The notes under the pieces were generated by a model that had not been told where the DNA came from, searched no databases, and saw nothing but the letters and a program-made list of their open reading frames with translations. Shown here piece after piece: positions 17,296-26,328 of a DNA stretch of 64,000 bases. Numbering within the stretch: position 1 is the stretch's first letter; each line of letters begins with the position of its first letter. Origin of the DNA: Amycolatopsis sp. WAC 01376 (GTDB taxonomy: Bacteria > Actinomycetota > Actinomycetes > Mycobacteriales > Pseudonocardiaceae); assembly GCF_003947415.1 (NCBI RefSeq), contig NZ_QHKL01000013.1, forward strand, positions 62,001-126,000, given 5' to 3'. The translations under genes were made by a program, and so were the position numbers.

Positions 17296-19638
17296 ATGTC
17301 CGGATTCGGTCACTTCGACAGGAGAACCGCTCTGCGCTCGGGTGCGGCAGCGGCCGCTTCGGTGGCGCTCACGACCGCCCTCGCGAGCCCTTCGTCAGCG
17401 CGGCCCGCGGCCCCGGGTACGTCCTCCATCGTCACCGGATATCGCGAGCTGCAAACCGGTATCGACCGGCCGTCGGCGGAACGCACCGCCGCGCTGGCGA
17501 ACCTGGACAGGGTCGCGAAGGCCTACCACGACAGCATGACGGTCGGCGGCGGTCCACTGTGGAAGGACCTCCCGCTCGGCCCTGGCAGCGAGTTCACGAC
17601 GTCGATGTACGCCAGGCTGCGGGCGATCGCGGTCAACTGGGGCACCCCGGGCGGCGCGCTGGCGGGTGATCCGGCCGTCCTCGCCCGGATCAAGGCGGCG
17701 CTGGAACTGCTGTACACCAGCGATCAGTACAGCGAGAAGACCGCCGAGATCGGCAACTGGTACACCTACGAGATCGGTATCCCGCTCTACCTGCTGCACA
17801 TTCTCGCGACGGTCGCCGACGAGCTGACCCAAGACGAACTCGCCAAGTACCTGAAGCCGGTGCTGAAATTCTCCGGTAATCCGAACCTCCGCACGAACAA
17901 CCCGAGTGTCGTCGAGACCGGTGCCAACCGTGCGGACAAGTCCACGATCTCCATCGTCTCCGGCGCGATGCTCGGCGACGTCGAACGGATCAAACGGGGC
18001 GTCGGCGCGTTCACCGACGTGGAAGGCGGGGGAGCGGCGAGCGTCATCGCCAGGCTCCACCGCGCGGCGGGCGACGGTTTCCACACCGACGGCTCGTTCC
18101 TCCAGCACGATTCGGTGCCGTATCCCGGGCATTACGGGATCGTCCTGCTCACCGCCGTCGCGTCCGCCATCCACGTCACCAAGGGCACGGAGTTCGCACT
18201 GCCCGCCGACGTACGCGACGCGGCGTACGCGCTGGTCTCCGACACGTTCGCGCCGTTCGTCTACGCGGGCGCGCTGATGGAGTCCGTCCGTGGCCGGTTC
18301 CTTTCCCGTCAAGGGGAATCCGCGCACGACATCGGGCATCAGCTCACCGGCGCGGTCGTCCTGCTGGCGCGGTCGGCGAGCGGGAAGCGCAAGGAAGAAC
18401 TCGGCGGCCTCGCCGCGAAGTGGATCACCGAGGACACTTTCGCGCCGTATCTCAAGATCCCCGACCCCGAACGGTTCGCGCCGGGGCCGGACCTTGTCGG
18501 CATCCCCGGCATCGAGTTCGCGCAGGAACTGCTGGCGACCGGGATCCGGCCGACCCGGACGGTCGCGACGCATCGCGTGTTCGGCCAGCAGGACCGGATG
18601 GTGCACATCACCGAAGGCTGGTCGGCCTCCCTCGGCGTCGCCTCGACGCGGATCTCGCGCTACGAGTCGATCAACTCCATGAACCTGCACGGCTGGTACA
18701 CCGGCGACGGTTCGCTGTATCTGTTCCTGCCCAAGGCCAAGGGGCATTTCACCGACGCCTACTGGCCGACGGTCGATCCGCTGTCACTGCCGGGCACCAC
18801 CACCAAGAGCGGGCCACCCCCCAAACTGGAGTCGGTGCCGCTGACGAGCAAGGAGCACTGCGGTGGCGTCCGATGGGACGCGCGGCACGGCGCGCACGCC
18901 CTCGATTTCGTCTCGCAAGACGGCACGCTGACCGCGACGAAGTCGTGGTTTTTCACACCGTCGGGTGTGCTGTGCCTCGGCGCCGGGATCACCGACACGT
19001 CCGGCGAGCTGGTCCGCACCACGATCGAGAACCGGAATCTCGGCGAGAACGGCTCCGGTGCCCTCCTGGCCGACGGCCGTCTCGTCGGCGGCTCGGAATC
19101 CTTGCGGCGTAAGCGATGGCTGCACCTGGAGAAGGTCGGCGGGTACGTCCTGCTCGACGCCGCGGAAGTGAGCGCGCTGCGCGAGGACCGGACGGGGACC
19201 TGGCGCGACATCGACAAGGGGGCCAATACCAAGGGCACGACGGTGCCGTACACCCGGCGCTATCAGAAGCTCGTGATCGAACACGGGGCCAAGCCCTCGA
19301 ACGCGAGCTACGCCTACGCCGTTCTGCCGACCGCGTCGGTGCTGGAGACGATCGCCTCGGCTTGGGCGTGGCGGGTGCGGTCCAACACCGCGACCGTGCA
19401 GGCCGTCCGGATGTGGGACGCGACCCTGCTGGCGAACTTCTTCGCCGCCGGCTCGGTCGACGAGGTGTCGGTGTCCGGACCGGCGTCGGTGGCGCTCGGC
19501 CGGACCCGCGACGGCTGGCAGCTGGCCGTTTCGGATCCGACACAGCGACAGGACGTCCTGCGGGTGACGGCCCGGCGCAAGACCTTCGAGGTGCCGGTGA
19601 AGGACACGTTCGGCGCCACGCAGGTGGTTCGCGTTTAG
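17296..19638 (+). CDS. Tat-exported polysaccharide lyase family 8 (hyaluronate/chondroitin/xanthan lyase type)
   Basis: A 780-residue secreted lyase. The Tat signal is DRRTALRSG followed by an Ala-rich stretch up to about residue 35. PL8 features follow in order: an (alpha/alpha) toroid with NWYTYEIGIPLYLL, the catalytic triad Asn211 (TGANRADKS), His271 (DGSFLQH) and Tyr280 (YPGHYG, nine residues after the His as in known PL8 enzymes). RGRFLSR, NSMNLHGWYTGDG and a beta-sandwich C-terminus come after. GGGAGG precedes ATG 17296. It would cleave uronate-containing polymers by beta-elimination; the polymer is unknown. Unsaturated products would need a GH88-type enzyme, which I do not see here. 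Confidence 0.88.
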   Translation: MSGFGHFDRRTALRSGAAAAASVALTTALASPSSARPAAPGTSSIVTGYRELQTGIDRPSAERTAALANLDRVAKAYHDSMTVGGGPLWKDLPLGPGSEFTTSMYARLRAIAVNWGTPGGALAGDPAVLARIKAALELLYTSDQYSEKTAEIGNWYTYEIGIPLYLLHILATVADELTQDELAKYLKPVLKFSGNPNLRTNNPSVVETGANRADKSTISIVSGAMLGDVERIKRGVGAFTDVEGGGAASVIARLHRAAGDGFHTDGSFLQHDSVPYPGHYGIVLLTAVASAIHVTKGTEFALPADVRDAAYALVSDTFAPFVYAGALMESVRGRFLSRQGESAHDIGHQLTGAVVLLARSASGKRKEELGGLAAKWITEDTFAPYLKIPDPERFAPGPDLVGIPGIEFAQELLATGIRPTRTVATHRVFGQQDRMVHITEGWSASLGVASTRISRYESINSMNLHGWYTGDGSLYLFLPKAKGHFTDAYWPTVDPLSLPGTTTKSGPPPKLESVPLTSKEHCGGVRWDARHGAHALDFVSQDGTLTATKSWFFTPSGVLCLGAGITDTSGELVRTTIENRNLGENGSGALLADGRLVGGSESLRRKRWLHLEKVGGYVLLDAAEVSALREDRTGTWRDIDKGANTKGTTVPYTRRYQKLVIEHGAKPSNASYAYAVLPTASVLETIASAWAWRVRSNTATVQAVRMWDATLLANFFAAGSVDEVSVSGPASVALGRTRDGWQLAVSDPTQRQDVLRVTARRKTFEVPVKDTFGATQVVRV

Positions 19639-19699
19639 GCGACCAATTGCGGGGCCATTTAGGTCACGTTCTGGCCTGAATGGTCCCTACGGTCACCTC

Positions 19700-20848
19700 A
19701 TGACCGACATCGAGCAGTTCCGCATCGACATCCCGCAGTCCGAGCTGGACGACCTGACCGACCGGCTGGCCCGCACCCGCTGGCCGTCGGCGCTGCCCGG
19801 TGCCGAGTGGAGCCGAGGCGTCCCCGTCGCCTACCTCAAGGAGCTGGCCGAGTACTGGCGAGACGGCTACGACTGGCGCGCGTGGGAGAAGCAACTCAAC
19901 GAGTTCCCGCAGTACACCACCGAGATCGATGGCCAGCGGGTGCACTTCCTGCACGTCCGCTCGCCGGAACCGGACGCGATCCCGCTGATCATGACGCACA
20001 GCTGGCCGAATTCGATCGCCGAGTTCCTGCACGTCCTGGGGCCGCTCACCGACCCGCGAGCCCACGGTCTCGACCCTTCGCGCGCCTTCCACGTCGTCGC
20101 GCCGTCCCTGCCGGGCTTCGGCTTCTCGCCGTTCCCCGAACCGGCCGATGAGCGTCCGTGGGACATCGCGCGGGTGGCGCGGACGTGGGCCGAGCTGATG
20201 AGCCGTCTCGGCTACGAACGCTATGGCGCACATGGGAACGACGCGGGCGCGCTGGTGACGCCCTGCCTCGCGGTGCACGCCTCCGAGCACGTCATCGGCT
20301 CGCACATCACCTCCGGACTCGGTGTGCCGATGGGCGATCCGGCGGATTTCGAAGGGCTCACCGAACAGGACCAGGCCGACCTCGCGGGCCTGATGGAGCG
20401 CTTCGCGGGCGGCAGCGGATACGCGCCGTATCTGACGAACAGGCCGCAGACGCTGAGCTTCGGCTTCCTCGATTCGCCGGTCGCGCAGCTGGCGTACCTG
20501 GTCGAGCGGTTCAAGGAGTTCGACGGCTGGCCCGAGGGCGCGGCGCCCGCGGAGCCGATCGACCGCGACCTGGTGCTCACCAACGCGACGCTGTACTGGC
20601 TGACCGGGACCGGCGGCACTTCGCTGTGGCCGTACTACGAGGGCGCGGCCGCGATGCCGATCGACCAGACGGTGGTGCCGACCGGCGTCTCGCACGGCGG
20701 GCCGTCCGCGCTGCGCAAGGTCGCCTCGCGCAAGAACGACGTCGTGCGCTGGGCGGATCACGAGAGCCCCAGCCATATGGTCGCGATGGCCGTCCCGGAC
20801 GACGTGGTGACCGAGCTCCGGGAATTCTTCGGGAATCTCGCGAGGTGA
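19700..20848 (+). CDS. epoxide hydrolase (microsomal type, EHN domain)
   Basis: A 382-residue soluble alpha/beta-hydrolase. The first 110 residues form the epoxide-hydrolase N-terminal domain (FRIDIPQSELDDLTDRLARTRWP, WRAWEKQLN). The oxyanion motif THSWPNS and the nucleophile Asp181 in HGNDAGA (the GxDxG form) mark an epoxide hydrolase rather than an esterase; the late His is likely in ESPSHM. ATG 19700 follows a 61-nt gap after the lyase gene. The substrate is unknown; the class turns epoxides into diols. Confidence 0.85.
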   Translation: MTDIEQFRIDIPQSELDDLTDRLARTRWPSALPGAEWSRGVPVAYLKELAEYWRDGYDWRAWEKQLNEFPQYTTEIDGQRVHFLHVRSPEPDAIPLIMTHSWPNSIAEFLHVLGPLTDPRAHGLDPSRAFHVVAPSLPGFGFSPFPEPADERPWDIARVARTWAELMSRLGYERYGAHGNDAGALVTPCLAVHASEHVIGSHITSGLGVPMGDPADFEGLTEQDQADLAGLMERFAGGSGYAPYLTNRPQTLSFGFLDSPVAQLAYLVERFKEFDGWPEGAAPAEPIDRDLVLTNATLYWLTGTGGTSLWPYYEGAAAMPIDQTVVPTGVSHGGPSALRKVASRKNDVVRWADHESPSHMVAMAVPDDVVTELREFFGNLAR

Positions 20849-20917
20849 TGTCGAGCGGTGGTTGTCGGCTCCGACCCAGGGACGAAGCTAGAGTCAAGCG
20901 ACCCTGTGGAGGACATG

Positions 20918-21715
20918 ATGACCACCTCGTTCGAGACCGTGACCTCGGCCGACGGCACCCTGATCGCCTTCGATCGCACCGGAGCGGGCACGCCGGTGAT
21001 CCTGGCGGGTGGCGCGTTCAACGACCGCACGACCGTCGCCGGCCTGGCCGCGACGCTGGCCGCGGACTTCACCGTGATCGCCTACGACCGGCGAGGGCGG
21101 GGCGACAGCGGCGCGGGCGCGGTTTATTCGGTGGAGCGTGAGGTCGAAGATCTCGCCGCGCTGATCGAGCACGTGGGTGGTTCGGCGGCGGTCTTCGGGC
21201 ACTCGTCGGGAGCCGTGCTCGGGCTGGAGGCGGCCGCGAGAGGCGTCGCCATGACGAGTCTCGCCGTGTACGAGCCGCCGTACGTCGTCGACGACAGCCG
21301 TCCGAAGCCCCCTGTCGACCTCTTCGACCGCGTCCGGACCTTGATCGCCGACGGCGACCGTGACGGCGCGGCGGAACTCTTCCTGGTCGAGGGGACGGCC
21401 ACGCCGGCGGAGGTCGTCAAGGGTATGCGGGACGACCCGTTCTGGGCGTGGTTCACCGGACTCGCCCACACGCTGCCCTACGACCTCGCCCTGTGCGGTC
21501 CCGGCAACGTGCTGCCCGCCGACAGGCTGGCCAAGATCTCGGTGCCCACGCTGGTGATGGACGGCGGGGAGAGCGACGCCTGGCTGCGGGCAGGCGCCCG
21601 CGCGGTCGCCGGCACGGTCCCCGGCGCCCGGCACCCCACTGTGGAGGGACAGGACCACGGCGTCCTCCACCGGCCGGACACCCTGCGCGGCCTGCTCACC
21701 GAGTTCCTCAGGTGA
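20918..21715 (+). CDS. alpha/beta hydrolase
   Basis: A 265-residue alpha/beta-hydrolase fold protein with nucleophile elbow GHSSGAV, the DRRGRGDSG loop of the cap-less hydrolase group, and a late GQDHGVLH holding the catalytic His. ATG 20918 is preceded by GGAGGA with 4 nt spacing; ATG 20915 and a longer GTG start at 20858 are possible. It overlaps the 3' end of the convergent AfsR-like gene by 8 bp. The family covers esterases, lactonases and dienelactone-type enzymes, and nothing in the sequence narrows the substrate. Confidence 0.75.
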   Translation: MTTSFETVTSADGTLIAFDRTGAGTPVILAGGAFNDRTTVAGLAATLAADFTVIAYDRRGRGDSGAGAVYSVEREVEDLAALIEHVGGSAAVFGHSSGAVLGLEAAARGVAMTSLAVYEPPYVVDDSRPKPPVDLFDRVRTLIADGDRDGAAELFLVEGTATPAEVVKGMRDDPFWAWFTGLAHTLPYDLALCGPGNVLPADRLAKISVPTLVMDGGESDAWLRAGARAVAGTVPGARHPTVEGQDHGVLHRPDTLRGLLTEFLR

Positions 21716-24413
21716 CGGCCTTCAGCGGCTCGGCCGGCAGGCCCATCGCGGCGTAGTGGTCCCGTGCGGCCCGGGTCTGGCCGAGCCCGGCCAGTGCGCG
21801 GGCCTCCTGCAGCCGGTAGCCGATCCGCCTCGCCGTTTCGAGTGCGAGCCGATGGTGCCGGAGCCCCGCCGACGTCTCGCCGAGCGCGAGGCAGGCGGTA
21901 CCCAGGCTGTTGGCCGCCATGGCCAGCAGCAACGGATGGTTGAGCCGGGTCAGGATGGCGCACGCGCGTTCGGCCTGCTCGCGCGCGTCGGCGGGCCGGT
22001 GGGCGAGCAGCAGGGCGTCGGCGTGGTCGATCCGGCTCCACGCCTCCCCGAACAGGTAGCCGAGGTCCCGCGACGAGTCGATCGACCGCTTGATGACCTC
22101 GAATGCCTCCTCGAAGCGGCCGAGCCGGGCCAGCACCAGACCGAGCTGGGCCGAGCTCAGGATCGTGCCGGGGGCGTCTTCGCGCAGTGCCACCGACCGC
22201 CGGGCCGAGGTCAGCGCGTCGTCCAGGTTGCCGAGGACCTCGTGGGTGTTGCTGAGATTGGTCCAGAGCGTGGCGGCGGCGTCGGTGCCGGCGTCCGCGA
22301 CGGCCAGGCCGTCGCGATAGAACCGGATCGCTTCGGCGTAGCGGCCGAGCATGCTGTGCAGAGCACCCGCTCTGGACAGGGCGAGCGCCTCGGCCGCGCG
22401 GTCGCCGGAGGTGCGGACGACGTCCAGCCGTTCCATGGCGCAACCCATGCCTTCGGTGAGCCTCCCGTTCTCCCAGAACGCCAGGGTGAGGCTCGCCAGG
22501 CTCAACTGGATCGCTCCCGGGGCACCGATCCGGCGGGCGGCGGCGAGCCCGGTCCGCGCCACGGCGAGCAGTTCGTCGAGGTGCCCGCTCTCCCGCAGGT
22601 GTTCCGTGGTGTCTTCGGCGATCCGCCAGGCGTACTCGTCGAGACCGGCGTCGAAGGCGTGCCGGGTCACCGCAACCAGGTTCGCCCGTTCCGTCCGGTA
22701 CCAGCCGGAGCCGCCGCCGTCGCGGTAGTGATCGAGCAGCCTGCCCATCGCCGGACCCGATTCCTCGTCGCGCGCGACGTTGCGGGCGTGCTCGGCGATC
22801 AGGTCATGGAACGCGTAGCGGCCCAATGCGGGCTGCCTGAGCAGGTGGGCGTCGAGGAGGTCTTCCAGCAGACGCTCGGCCTCGTGTTCGCCGGCACCGG
22901 CCAGTGCGGCCGCCGCGGGCACGCCGATGTCGGCACCGGGATTCCGCCCCAGCAACCGGAACAGGCGTTGTTGCGCGGCATCGAGTTCCCGATAGGACAG
23001 GGCGAAGGCCGCGGCCACGTCGCGTCCCGCGACGGTCAGCTCGGCCAGCCTGTCGTGCTCGGAACCCAGCCGTTCGACCAGTGTCTCCACGGTCCACTGT
23101 GGACGATTCTGCAGGCGCGCGGCCGCGATCCGGATCGCCAGCGGCAGATTCCCGCACAACGCGGCCACCCCCGAGTCCGGCCGCCCGGACGCCGCCGCGA
23201 ACAGGGCGCCCGCCTGTTCGTCCGGCAGCACTTCGAGACTGATCGACGCGGCGCCGTCGACGGCGGACAGGCGGCGCCTGCCGGTGACCAGGAGGCCGAC
23301 CGTGGCCGAACCGGGCAGGAGCGGCCGCAACTGGCCGGCGCTCGCGGCGTTGTCGAGCACCACGAGCAGGGACCGGCCCGCCGTTCTGGTGCGCCACAAC
23401 TCCGCACGCCGGTCCACGCCGCCGGGCAGCCGGCTCGCCGGGACGTCCAGCTGCCCGAGCAGGGCTTCCAGCGCGGCCTCGGGCGGGAGCGGTTCGCGGG
23501 CGGGGGAGTGGCCGTGCAGATCCACGAACAGTTGCCCGTCGGGGAAATCGGCGGCCAGTCTGTGCGCGGCGTGGACGGCGAGCGAGGTCTTGCCGACCCC
23601 GGCCATCCCGTCGACGGCCACGGGGCGGCCGAGCCGGACGGCGTCGAACAGGCGGCGGAGTTCGGCCTCCCTGCCGGTGAAATCCGGGATGTCGTAGGGG
23701 AGGAAGCAGCGTGTCTTGCCGTATTCCGGCTCGTCACGGAGGATCCGCTCGTAGAGTTCGCGCAGCTTCGGGCCGGGGTCGAGGCCGAGTTCCTCCACCA
23801 GCCGCGTCCGAGCCTGCCGGTAGACGTTCAGCGCGTCGGCTTGCCTGCCCTGCTGGTGCAGCGCGCGCATGAGCAGTCCGGCGAACGGTTCCCGGAGCGG
23901 GTGCTCGGCGACCAACGCGGTCAGCTCCGCGACGGAGTCTTCCCCGGCGGAGATCTCTTCGTCGAGGCAACGCTCCACAAGGGACAGACGACGTTCGTCG
24001 AGTTCGTCGGCCTCGCCGCGCAAAGCCATACTGTCCACACCGGACAGTGCAGGTCCGCGCCAGCACGCCAGCGCTTCGCGGAACTCGCCCCGCGAGACGT
24101 GCTCCTCGAACGTGCGCAGGTCGAAGACGAGCGGGCGCAGGACGAAGCCAGGCCCTTCGGCGGTCAGGACGTCTTCGGCGGCGCCCTCGGCGACGAGCGT
24201 GCGCTTCAACGCCGTGGTGAGGTTGCGGATCTGGCGGATGGCCGTGGCGGGCGGATCCTCGTCCCAGACGACGTCCACCAGCCGCGATACGGAGACGACG
24301 CGATCGGCGCCGAGCAGCAGCGCGGCCAGGATCCGCTCCTGCCGCGAGCCCGCCAGCTTCAGCGCCCGCGCGCCGTTCCGGCACTGCACCGGCCCCAAGA
24401 TCCGGAACTCCAT
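21708..24413 (-). CDS. AfsR/SARP-family transcriptional regulator (BTAD, NB-ARC, TPR)
   Basis: A 901-residue regulator. An OmpR-like winged helix opens it (MEFRILGPVQ, about 1-90). A bacterial transcriptional activator domain follows (about 95-240, ending AGLLMRALHQQGRQADALNVYRQ-type residues). Then come an NB-ARC ATPase with GMAGVGKTSL (P-loop) and LLVVLDN (Walker B), and about 300 residues of TPR repeats. This is the AfsR layout, which in Streptomyces activates secondary metabolism in response to phosphorylation or nucleotide. GGGAGGGGG precedes ATG 24411-24413. The divergent SnoaL-like gene and the convergent hydrolase are candidate targets; no biosynthetic cluster lies beside it. Confidence 0.88.
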   Translation of the reverse strand: MEFRILGPVQCRNGARALKLAGSRQERILAALLLGADRVVSVSRLVDVVWDEDPPATAIRQIRNLTTALKRTLVAEGAAEDVLTAEGPGFVLRPLVFDLRTFEEHVSRGEFREALACWRGPALSGVDSMALRGEADELDERRLSLVERCLDEEISAGEDSVAELTALVAEHPLREPFAGLLMRALHQQGRQADALNVYRQARTRLVEELGLDPGPKLRELYERILRDEPEYGKTRCFLPYDIPDFTGREAELRRLFDAVRLGRPVAVDGMAGVGKTSLAVHAAHRLAADFPDGQLFVDLHGHSPAREPLPPEAALEALLGQLDVPASRLPGGVDRRAELWRTRTAGRSLLVVLDNAASAGQLRPLLPGSATVGLLVTGRRRLSAVDGAASISLEVLPDEQAGALFAAASGRPDSGVAALCGNLPLAIRIAAARLQNRPQWTVETLVERLGSEHDRLAELTVAGRDVAAAFALSYRELDAAQQRLFRLLGRNPGADIGVPAAAALAGAGEHEAERLLEDLLDAHLLRQPALGRYAFHDLIAEHARNVARDEESGPAMGRLLDHYRDGGGSGWYRTERANLVAVTRHAFDAGLDEYAWRIAEDTTEHLRESGHLDELLAVARTGLAAARRIGAPGAIQLSLASLTLAFWENGRLTEGMGCAMERLDVVRTSGDRAAEALALSRAGALHSMLGRYAEAIRFYRDGLAVADAGTDAAATLWTNLSNTHEVLGNLDDALTSARRSVALREDAPGTILSSAQLGLVLARLGRFEEAFEVIKRSIDSSRDLGYLFGEAWSRIDHADALLLAHRPADAREQAERACAILTRLNHPLLLAMAANSLGTACLALGETSAGLRHHRLALETARRIGYRLQEARALAGLGQTRAARDHYAAMGLPAEPLKAVT

Positions 24414-24537
24414 CGCACCCCCTCCCGCGAGGTTAACCGGCCGTCCGCCCGCGCCGGTGCGGAAGTGATGCAGCTGTGATGCGCCGTCCGGAGAACCTGC
24501 TTCCGGACCAGATACGGGACGTGATGAGGAGAACCCC

Positions 24538-25026
24538 ATGCGCAAGCGGTATTACGCGGCGTCGGCCGGGCTGATCGTGGCCGCGGCGGGAATCGGTGTG
24601 CCCGCCGCGGCGGCGGCGAGCGACCAGCGGGCGGAGGCGGAACGGCAGTCCTGCCAGCGCGCGTTCGACCGCGCGGTCTGGGAGGACATGGACAGCTTCA
24701 ACAAACGCGACGAGGCCCGCTACCGGGCGATCATCCACCAGAACATGGTGACCGTCGGGCGCCGGGGACAGTTGTTCATCGGCTACGACGCCAACGTCGA
24801 CCCGGTGGTCAACGAGCAGTTCAAGGTCCCGTACGAGTACAGCATGCCGTGGACGGTGACCCACACCGTCGTCGAGGACTGCAAGATGGGCTTCGCGATC
24901 CTCGACGCCTACTACAAGGTGCCGTCGCAGAACGTCAACCGGCACTACACGATCAGCCTGACGCTGGTACGCGAGCACGGCAAGTGGCAGGTCATCAAGG
25001 ACACCGTGACCGACGTGCTGCCCTGA
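24538..25026 (+). CDS. secreted SnoaL/DUF4440-like protein
   Basis: A 162-residue protein with a Sec-type signal (MRKRYYAASAGL, hydrophobic core, AAAAAS cleavage region near residue 27). The mature part of about 135 residues has the NTF2-like cone pattern seen in SgcJ/EcaC and ketosteroid-isomerase relatives (YRAIIHQNMVTVG at the first helix, WQVIKDTVTDV at the end). Such domains bind small hydrophobic ligands or are catalytic; here no active-site pair is clear. AGGAG precedes the ATG. It is divergent from the AfsR-like gene and could be its target. A family B half-repeat overlaps its stop codon. Confidence 0.7.
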   Translation: MRKRYYAASAGLIVAAAGIGVPAAAAASDQRAEAERQSCQRAFDRAVWEDMDSFNKRDEARYRAIIHQNMVTVGRRGQLFIGYDANVDPVVNEQFKVPYEYSMPWTVTHTVVEDCKMGFAILDAYYKVPSQNVNRHYTISLTLVREHGKWQVIKDTVTDVLP

Positions 25027-25044
25027 GGGGGTCGTGAGTGGCAA
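25025..25044. repeat. 20-nt half-repeat of family B overlapping a stop codon
   Basis: The string starting GAGGGGGTCGTGAGTGG matches positions 17028-17047 exactly over 20 nt. It begins on the second base of the SnoaL-like gene's TGA. Only one arm is obvious here, so this is either a degenerate hairpin or a one-ended copy. Confidence 0.5.
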
Positions 25045-25110
25045 TTCGGGTTAGAACTAAGGGTGTCTTCGGTATCTACGTGGATTCCGGCCGCGTTGGT
25101 GCCAGGCCCG

Positions 25111-25165
25111 GTCCGTGAAGGCCTCCTTGAGGGACTCTGGGTCCCTCAAGGAGGCCTTCACGGAC
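25111..25165. terminator. perfect 25-bp hairpin, copy 2 (family A)
   Basis: Identical over all 55 nt to 6894-6948, including the TCTGG loop. It lies between the converging SnoaL-like and Methyltransf_19 genes, with two further hairpins after it. The 318-nt gap at 25027-25344 holds only such elements and no gene. Confidence 0.75.
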
Positions 25166-25206
25166 TCGGCATCGCCACGTCCGCCCCACAGGCACCAGCA
25201 GTCACA

Positions 25207-25268
25207 AAGGTGGCGCGTGAAGGCCCCCTTCCCTCGGCTCAGCCGAGGAAACTCGACCTTCACACCTT
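25207..25268. repeat. imperfect hairpin (family A-like)
   Basis: GTGAAGG...CCTTCAC arms with an inner perfect stem CCTCGGCT/AGCCGAGG and a one-base loop. AAGGTG and CACCTT extend the pairing outward with gaps. It shares the TGAAGGCC start of family A. Confidence 0.45.
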
Positions 25269-25274
25269 GCCGAG

Positions 25275-25329
25275 GTACATGAAGGACCCCTTCCTGTACC
25301 TAGGCGCAAGGAAGGGGTCCTTCATGTAC
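25275..25329. terminator. perfect 21-bp hairpin (family A-like)
   Basis: Arms 25275-25295 and 25309-25329 are perfectly complementary with a 13-nt loop. The arm core is GAAGGACCCCTTCC. It ends 16 nt before the Methyltransf_19 stop codon on the minus strand and would serve as its terminator. Confidence 0.65.
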
Positions 25330-25344
25330 TCACGAGGCTGGCCC

Positions 25345-26157
25345 CTACGGCTTCCGGCCCACCCCGGCGTACGGCAGCGAGTTGATCTCCGGGTCCTCGG
25401 ACATGTCCCCGGCACCTTGCGGGTTCCACATCGCGCAGCCGACGACGCCGGGCTCGAGGACGTCGAAGCCCTCGAAGAACGAAAGCACCTGGTCGTGGGT
25501 CCGGGGGATGGGGTTGTTCTGGGTGCTCTTGTACGCCTCGATGGCCTCGTCGAGGCCGCTCGAGTTCGCGTCGGCGGCGACGTGCGAGAGGGCGAGGAAG
25601 CTGCCGGGTGCCAGGCGCTCCCGGTAGCGCGCCAGAATCGCGTGCGGTTCCCACGAGTCCGGCACGAAATGCAGCAGCAGCAACATGAACAGACCGACCG
25701 GCTGGTCGAGGTCCAGCAGTTCCCTGGTCTCCGGCGCGTCGAGGATGGCGTTGGTGTCGCGCAGGTCGGCCTGGATCGTCGCGCACCGGTCGTTGCCACG
25801 CAGCAGCAGTCTGGCGTGGGCGACGGCGACCGATTCGCGGTCGACGTAGACCACCCGGCAGGACGGGTCGGCCTGCTGGACGATCTCGTGGAGGTTGCCG
25901 ACGGTCGGGATGCCGGAGCCGATGTCGAGGAACTGCCGCACCCCCGCGTCCACCATGTGCAGCGCGGCGCGCCGCAGGAAGGCGCGGTTGAGCCGGGCCG
26001 CGTCGCGGATGCCCGGCATGATCTTCAGGATCTGTTCACCCAGGTCGCGGTCGGCCTGGAAGTTGTGGTCGCCGTCGAGCCAGTAGTCGTAGACCCGGGC
26101 GGGATTCGGCACGGCCGTGTCGACCTCGGGGGGTACCCAGCTCAGGTTCGAAGTCAC
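25345..26157 (-). CDS. SAM-dependent methyltransferase (Methyltransf_19, PF04672)
   Basis: A 270-residue soluble protein of an actinobacterium-specific methyltransferase family. Diagnostic strings are NPARVYDYWLDGDHNFQADR near the N-terminus, RQFLDIGSGIPTVGN (SAM-binding loop) and VVYVDRESVAVAHA with the acidic ribose-binding position. LFMLLLLHFVPD and FFEGFDVLEPGVV follow. Streptomyces genomes carry dozens of paralogues, often beside XRE/DUF397 regulators, but the substrate is unknown. Here it stands alone, with three hairpins after its stop and a 171-nt gap before the divergent P450. Confidence 0.88.
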   Translation of the reverse strand: MTSNLSWVPPEVDTAVPNPARVYDYWLDGDHNFQADRDLGEQILKIMPGIRDAARLNRAFLRRAALHMVDAGVRQFLDIGSGIPTVGNLHEIVQQADPSCRVVYVDRESVAVAHARLLLRGNDRCATIQADLRDTNAILDAPETRELLDLDQPVGLFMLLLLHFVPDSWEPHAILARYRERLAPGSFLALSHVAADANSSGLDEAIEAYKSTQNNPIPRTHDQVLSFFEGFDVLEPGVVGCAMWNPQGAGDMSEDPEINSLPYAGVGRKP

Positions 26158-26328
26158 CGTCGTGGCCGCCGTTCGGTTGGGATCCGTTGGGGCACAGGAG
26201 TCTATCGGTCACGCGGGGCCATGCGGCCATCGTCCGATCGTGTGGATGTGCGGCCGCGACACTCCGTCCGCGTTCCGGCGGTCCTAAGGTGACCGGGTTC
26301 AGCGCCCAGGCACCGGGAGACGAGCACG

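Noticed and set aside
21756..24479. 900-codon plus-strand frame opposite the AfsR-like gene
   Set aside because: Shadow frame rich in Arg/Gly/Gln; the minus strand encodes BTAD, NB-ARC and TPR domains.
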